Notes under the pieces: model-generated
What the model was told of the DNA's origin: nothing
Seen by the model: only the letters and a program-made list of their open reading frames with translations
Databases searched by the model: none
Part shown: piece by piece, positions 15,426-18,589 of the stretch
Position numbering within the stretch: position 1 is the stretch's first letter
Layout of the letters: each line of letters begins with the position of its first letter
From: Peptococcaceae bacterium BRH_c23
GTDB taxonomy: Bacteria; Bacillota_B; Desulfitobacteriia; Desulfitobacteriales; Desulfitobacteriaceae
Direction of reading: 5' to 3'
Length of the DNA: 18,589 bases
NCBI GenBank assembly: GCA_000961805.1
Contig: LADV01000326.1
Location: 1-18,589 of the forward strand
Position numbers and translations under genes: made by a program

Positions 15426-15515
15426 GTCCGGTGGAAAGTATCGCCGATCGATCATAAGTGGAGTTTTAACGAGAACCGAAAGTTCGAAGTTTTACTATGG
15501 GGGAGGAAGTTATTA

Positions 15516-16034
15516 ATGGAACAAACATCCAAAGAAAAATCCCATTCCACTCTTACTCTAAGTATCAATGGTGATACCCACTTATTCGCCTTGGGAGAGG
15601 GCTGTCACGAGGTCTCTCCGTCTCACACCTTAGCCTTCACCCTAAGAGAGAGGTTAGGGCTTACGGGTACTAAAATTTCCTGTGATCGTGGTGCTTGTGG
15701 CTGTTGTACTGTGATGATGGACGGGAAAGCGGTCCTCTCCTGTATGCTCTTGACTGTAGAGTGTGAAGGAAAGGAGATTTCTACAATTGAAGGCTTAGGA
15801 GATCCTATGACAGAATCCATTGATCCTATCCAGCAATCCTTTATCGACCATACGGCCTTCCAGTGCGGGTTCTGTACTCCGGGAATTATCATGAGCACCA
15901 AGGCCCTCCTTACTGAGAACCCCTCTCCCACAAGAGGTGAGGTCCAAGAAGCCCTCTCAGGGAATTTCTGTCGGTGCAACAGTCATTATCATGTTCTGGA
16001 TGCGGTGATGGCAGTTGCCCGAAAGGACGGTTAA
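15516..16034 (+). CDS. Molybdenum hydroxylase, 2Fe-2S subunit
   Basis: Small electron-transfer subunit of a xanthine dehydrogenase/aldehyde oxidase-type molybdenum hydroxylase, with 172 residues. The N-terminal plant-ferredoxin-like domain has Cys56, Cys61, Cys64 (CDRGACGCC) and Cys76 for the first cluster. The C-terminal helical domain has Cys117 and Cys120 (CGFC) plus Cys152 and Cys154 (CRC) for the second cluster near the molybdenum site. All eight ligands are present. Compared with typical members there is extra sequence (about residues 22-33, HLFALGEGCHEV) between the first strand and the TLRERLGL helix. A strong GGGGGAGG ribosome site (15499-15506) precedes the ATG. The next subunit starts 3 bases after the stop. 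Substrate cannot be read from this subunit. Names such as xdhC or coxS would be generic, so no symbol is given. Confidence 0.93.
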   Translation: MEQTSKEKSHSTLTLSINGDTHLFALGEGCHEVSPSHTLAFTLRERLGLTGTKISCDRGACGCCTVMMDGKAVLSCMLLTVECEGKEISTIEGLGDPMTESIDPIQQSFIDHTAFQCGFCTPGIIMSTKALLTENPSPTRGEVQEALSGNFCRCNSHYHVLDAVMAVARKDG

Positions 16035-16037
16035 GAA

Positions 16038-18350
16038 ATGAAAGACTACCGCTTTATTGGCAAATCCACACCCCGTACGGATGCCCTCGACATCGTTACG
16101 GGCAAAACCAAATTCATTAATGATCTTAGCGTTCCCAATATGCTCTACGCTAAGGTCCTCAGAAGTCCTCATTCTCATGCTCTCATCAAGAGTATCGATA
16201 CTACCAAGGCGATGAACCTCCCCGGTGTGAAGGCCGTCCTCACCCACAAAGATATTCCCGAATGGATGGGGGGATTACCACAACACGTTCGAGTCCTCGA
16301 CAGTAAGGTCCGTTATGTTGGGGACGCGGTTGCCTTGGTAGCGGCTGAGACGGAGGAGATTGGAGAAGAGGCACTCCGCCTGATTGTGGTCGAGTACGAA
16401 CCCCTTCCCGCAGTCTATGATGTAGATGAGGCTATACAACCCGAGGCACCGCAGTTGTATGAGCAGTTCCCGGGTAATGTCTTGCCACGGGGAATCCGGG
16501 TGTTTGGACCAACCCCCCTTCAGGAGCTGGTCATTGGGGATATAGACCAGGGAATCGCAGAGGCTGATTTCATTGTTGAGGGAACCTATGCCTATGAGAA
16601 TATACCCAATCCTTTGCCACCGGAATCTCCTGGAGCAATCGCGGTTTGGGAAGGGACAGATACCTTAACAGTTTGGTCGGCATCCCAGGGTCCCCATATG
16701 CTCAAAGTTGCCCTTCAGAATCTGATGGGGAGATCCACTAAGGTAAAGTCGATCGGGAGTCCCGTTGGAGGGAGTTATGGTTCAAAGTATATGTCTTGGC
16801 AGTATGTTTTTCCGGCCGCTGCGCTCGCCAAAGCGACAGGGAGGCCTGTCAAGATTTGTTACGGGAAGGCAGAACATTTGGCTGCCTTTTCAGTCCGCAT
16901 CGGATCCCGCATTCATGGTAAGGTAGGCATGCAAATGGACGGCACCGTAACGTTCTTGGAGGGCGATTGGTTAGTTAACACCGGCGCCTTTTCAGAAGGG
17001 ACTCAGGGTATGGTAGCAGTGGGGTGCGGTGAAGTGCAACTCATGCTGAAGTGTGCCAATTGGAATCTTAAACCCCAAGTGGTATGCACCAACCGAACAG
17101 CTTCAGGGCAGGTGCGGGGTTACGGCGGTCAAGAACTGAAATGCGCCTTGGTTCCCATCCTTACTCTCGGAATGGAAAAGGCTAACATTGATCCGGTCGA
17201 TTTCTTCAAGAGGAATTATGTGAAACCAGGGGAAGGCTATTACTGGCGGGATGGAAAATGGTGGGTTTCTAAGGGAGTCGACTTCACCAAGGCGATCGAA
17301 GAAGGCTCTAAAGCCTTCGGCTGGCAAGAAAAATGGCAAGGGTGGTTAAAGCCTACATCTGTCATGGGTACAAAGCGGAGAGGCGTGGGGGTTGGAGTAC
17401 ACGGTAATGCCGATGTTGGGGAGGATGTATCCGAGGCCTTTGTACGTCTTGATCCCGATGGTAAGGCTACAATCTACTCAGGCTTGGCGGAACATGGCAC
17501 AGGTCAGCGCAGCAACATCTGTAAGTACGTGGCTGAGATTCTACAGCTTCCTCTTGACCGGGTTTCTGTCACGGCGGCTGATTCAAGCATCAACCCCTTT
17601 GAGTTTGGACCTGTCGGTTCGAGGGGGACCTATGCCATAGGGAGTGTTGTGATAGCTGCCGCTGAAGATGCTAAAAAACAGCTTTTTGAACTAATGGCCC
17701 CAAAGTTTAATGAAATAATGGCTCCTAAGTTTAATGTTACGTCGGAAGACTTGGAAACGGAAGACGGGATGGTCTACGTGAAAGGGAAACCCGAAGTAAG
17801 GCTCCCGTGGATCAAAGGGCTCCGCTATCATGGCACCTGTCTGGGTCGCGGCCGTTTCGAGCCTGATTTCACTCAGCCCAACTTTATGATGATCTTTACC
17901 GAAGTGGAAGTTGATACTGAAACGGGCAAAGTTGATCTGATCAGAGTAGTAGCTGCTACCGACGTTGGACAGATCATTGACCCTCTTGGCATTACAAATC
18001 AACTCAATGGCTGCCTGGGTTCTGCCGGTATCGATAGCGCTCTTTTCGAAGAGACGGTTTTAGATACACGGCTCGGGCGCATCATGAACCCCAATATGAT
18101 CGACTACAAGTGGCGTACCTTTGCAGAACTTCCCGAGATGGAACATGCAATCCTCGAAACACCCTTTCCCACCCATCGCTTCCATGCCATTGGCGTAGGT
18201 GAGATTGCCCCGTCTCCTGGGCCCTCTGCCGTTCTCATGGCCGTAACCAATGCCATAGGTGTGCGGATCCATGATTATCCACTCACTCCAGAAAAGATCT
18301 TAAGTGCTTTAGGGAAGATAGATACTCTGAAGAAGGGGGGAAGAGTATGA
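16038..18350 (+). CDS. Molybdenum hydroxylase, molybdopterin-binding catalytic subunit
   Basis: Catalytic subunit of 770 residues that binds molybdopterin-cytosine dinucleotide-type cofactor and hydroxylates a carbon centre (aldehyde or N-heterocycle in known relatives). The N-terminal domain (about 1-130) has TGKTKFINDL, RSPHSHA and VRYVGDAVALVAA, the usual opening of the family. The large Mo domain shows GGSYGSK (244-250) for pterin contact, SGQVRGYGG (356-364) where relatives have a FRGFG-type loop, EHGTGQRSN (485-493), PVGSRGTYAIGS (525-536), and IGVGE with Glu722, the conserved catalytic base, in AIGVGEIAPSPGPSAV. An oddity is a tandem 8-residue repeat (552-567; LMAPKFNE then IMAPKFNV). 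Its stop overlaps the next subunit's start (ATGA). The substrate is unknown: xanthine, an aldehyde or nicotinate-like compounds are all possible. Confidence 0.9.
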   Translation: MKDYRFIGKSTPRTDALDIVTGKTKFINDLSVPNMLYAKVLRSPHSHALIKSIDTTKAMNLPGVKAVLTHKDIPEWMGGLPQHVRVLDSKVRYVGDAVALVAAETEEIGEEALRLIVVEYEPLPAVYDVDEAIQPEAPQLYEQFPGNVLPRGIRVFGPTPLQELVIGDIDQGIAEADFIVEGTYAYENIPNPLPPESPGAIAVWEGTDTLTVWSASQGPHMLKVALQNLMGRSTKVKSIGSPVGGSYGSKYMSWQYVFPAAALAKATGRPVKICYGKAEHLAAFSVRIGSRIHGKVGMQMDGTVTFLEGDWLVNTGAFSEGTQGMVAVGCGEVQLMLKCANWNLKPQVVCTNRTASGQVRGYGGQELKCALVPILTLGMEKANIDPVDFFKRNYVKPGEGYYWRDGKWWVSKGVDFTKAIEEGSKAFGWQEKWQGWLKPTSVMGTKRRGVGVGVHGNADVGEDVSEAFVRLDPDGKATIYSGLAEHGTGQRSNICKYVAEILQLPLDRVSVTAADSSINPFEFGPVGSRGTYAIGSVVIAAAEDAKKQLFELMAPKFNEIMAPKFNVTSEDLETEDGMVYVKGKPEVRLPWIKGLRYHGTCLGRGRFEPDFTQPNFMMIFTEVEVDTETGKVDLIRVVAATDVGQIIDPLGITNQLNGCLGSAGIDSALFEETVLDTRLGRIMNPNMIDYKWRTFAELPEMEHAILETPFPTHRFHAIGVGEIAPSPGPSAVLMAVTNAIGVRIHDYPLTPEKILSALGKIDTLKKGGRV
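17691..17738 (+). repeat. 24-bp tandem duplication inside the catalytic subunit gene
   Basis: Two in-frame 24-base units, 17691-17714 and 17715-17738, match at 19 of 24 positions and encode LMAPKFNE and IMAPKFNV. Substitutions between units include silent changes, so the duplication is not brand new. It lies in a surface-type segment before SEDLETEDGMVYVKG. Confidence 0.75.
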
Positions 18351-18589
18351 AATCCTTTGCTCATGAGAATGCCCGCTCAGTGGATGAAGCGATCCAACTA
18401 CTCGTAAAATATAAAGGAAGGGCCAAGCTTAATGCTGGGGGAACAGATCTCCTCGGAGTCTTAAAGGACCGTATTCTCCCTGATTATCCTGAAGTAATTA
18501 TCAATATTAAACCAATAGCTCAGCTAAATACAATTGAAGAGAATGACGATGGGATAAGGATTGGTGCCTTAACACCCCTTATAAATATA
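18347..18589 (+). CDS. Molybdenum hydroxylase, FAD-binding subunit, 3'-partial
   Basis: Not finished in the window: 81 codons from the ATG at 18347 remain open to the right edge. The start overlaps the catalytic subunit stop as ATGA and is preceded by AAGGGGGG. The sequence begins MKSFAHENARSVDEAIQLL, the usual opening of the CoxM/XdhB-type FAD subunit (a helix of SVDEAIQLL type), and has the FAD pyrophosphate motif NAGGTDLLGVLKD at about 26-38 followed by INIKPIAQLNTIE and IRIGALTPL. These match the first part of the PCMH-type FAD domain. It passes electrons from the 2Fe-2S clusters to an acceptor such as NAD. With this the operon order is Fe-S, Mo, FAD; any maturation genes would lie beyond the edge. 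Confidence 0.92.
   Translation, partial: MKSFAHENARSVDEAIQLLVKYKGRAKLNAGGTDLLGVLKDRILPDYPEVIINIKPIAQLNTIEENDDGIRIGALTPLINI

Noticed and set aside
15395..15515. Molybdenum cofactor riboswitch upstream of the hydroxylase operon
   Set aside because: The 121-base gap has small inverted repeats (such as GAAC-CGAAA-GTTC), but I cannot match the known Moco motif layout. A covariance-model search would decide.
1..18589. CRISPR arrays, tRNA or rRNA genes, insertion sequences, attachment sites
   Set aside because: No regularly spaced repeats, no clover-leaf or rRNA-like stretches, and no transposase or integrase frame were seen on either strand.

Overview
The window looks like a chromosomal carbohydrate-use region of a low-to-mid GC, anaerobic, spore-forming-type Firmicute. 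Gene content, Shine-Dalgarno strength and the style of the proteins suggest the Desulfosporosinus/Desulfitobacterium (Peptococcaceae) neighbourhood. That placement is an inference from gene style; no rRNA or marker gene is present. Almost everything lies on the + strand; the one exception is a ROK sugar kinase.

Layout. (1) 1-4522: a tightly packed operon of galT (5' end outside the window), galK, an M24-peptidase-fold protein that has lost most of its metal ligands, and a ROK-family (NagC/XylR-type) repressor. (2) 4523-8635: a promoter with a 25-bp operator-like palindrome, then a three-gene ABC importer of the ChvE/MmsA/MmsB multiple-monosaccharide class, with a hairpin and T-tract between the binding-protein gene and the ATPase gene. 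(3) 8636-13112: a control region, a small unknown membrane protein, then araB, araD and araA, which convert L-arabinose to D-xylulose 5-phosphate. (4) 13213-14190, minus strand: a ROK glucokinase-type gene converging on araA, with a shared hairpin terminator. (5) 14191-14608: a 418-bp non-coding stretch with divergent promoters and hairpins. (6) 14609-18589: an IclR-family regulator followed by a molybdenum hydroxylase operon (2Fe-2S subunit, molybdopterin subunit, FAD subunit cut by the window end), unrelated to sugar catabolism.

How the parts fit. A single broad-specificity importer sits between a galactose (Leloir) gene set and a complete L-arabinose set, so it probably feeds both. ChvE-type binding proteins are known to take arabinose, galactose, xylose and related sugars. 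The ROK repressor gene lies directly upstream of the importer promoter, which carries a palindrome with TTAG...CTAA arms resembling known XylR operators. A composite element (TATCA, 18 bases, AGATAGTGCTTGAC) occurs with identical spacing in front of both the importer and the arabinose operon, which suggests a shared regulator. No araR or araC gene is present.

The best candidates for something undescribed are the metal-ligand-poor M24-fold protein inside the galactose operon, the duplicated promoter element, and the small membrane protein leading the arabinose operon. The molybdenum hydroxylase has an unassigned substrate and a local 8-residue duplication.
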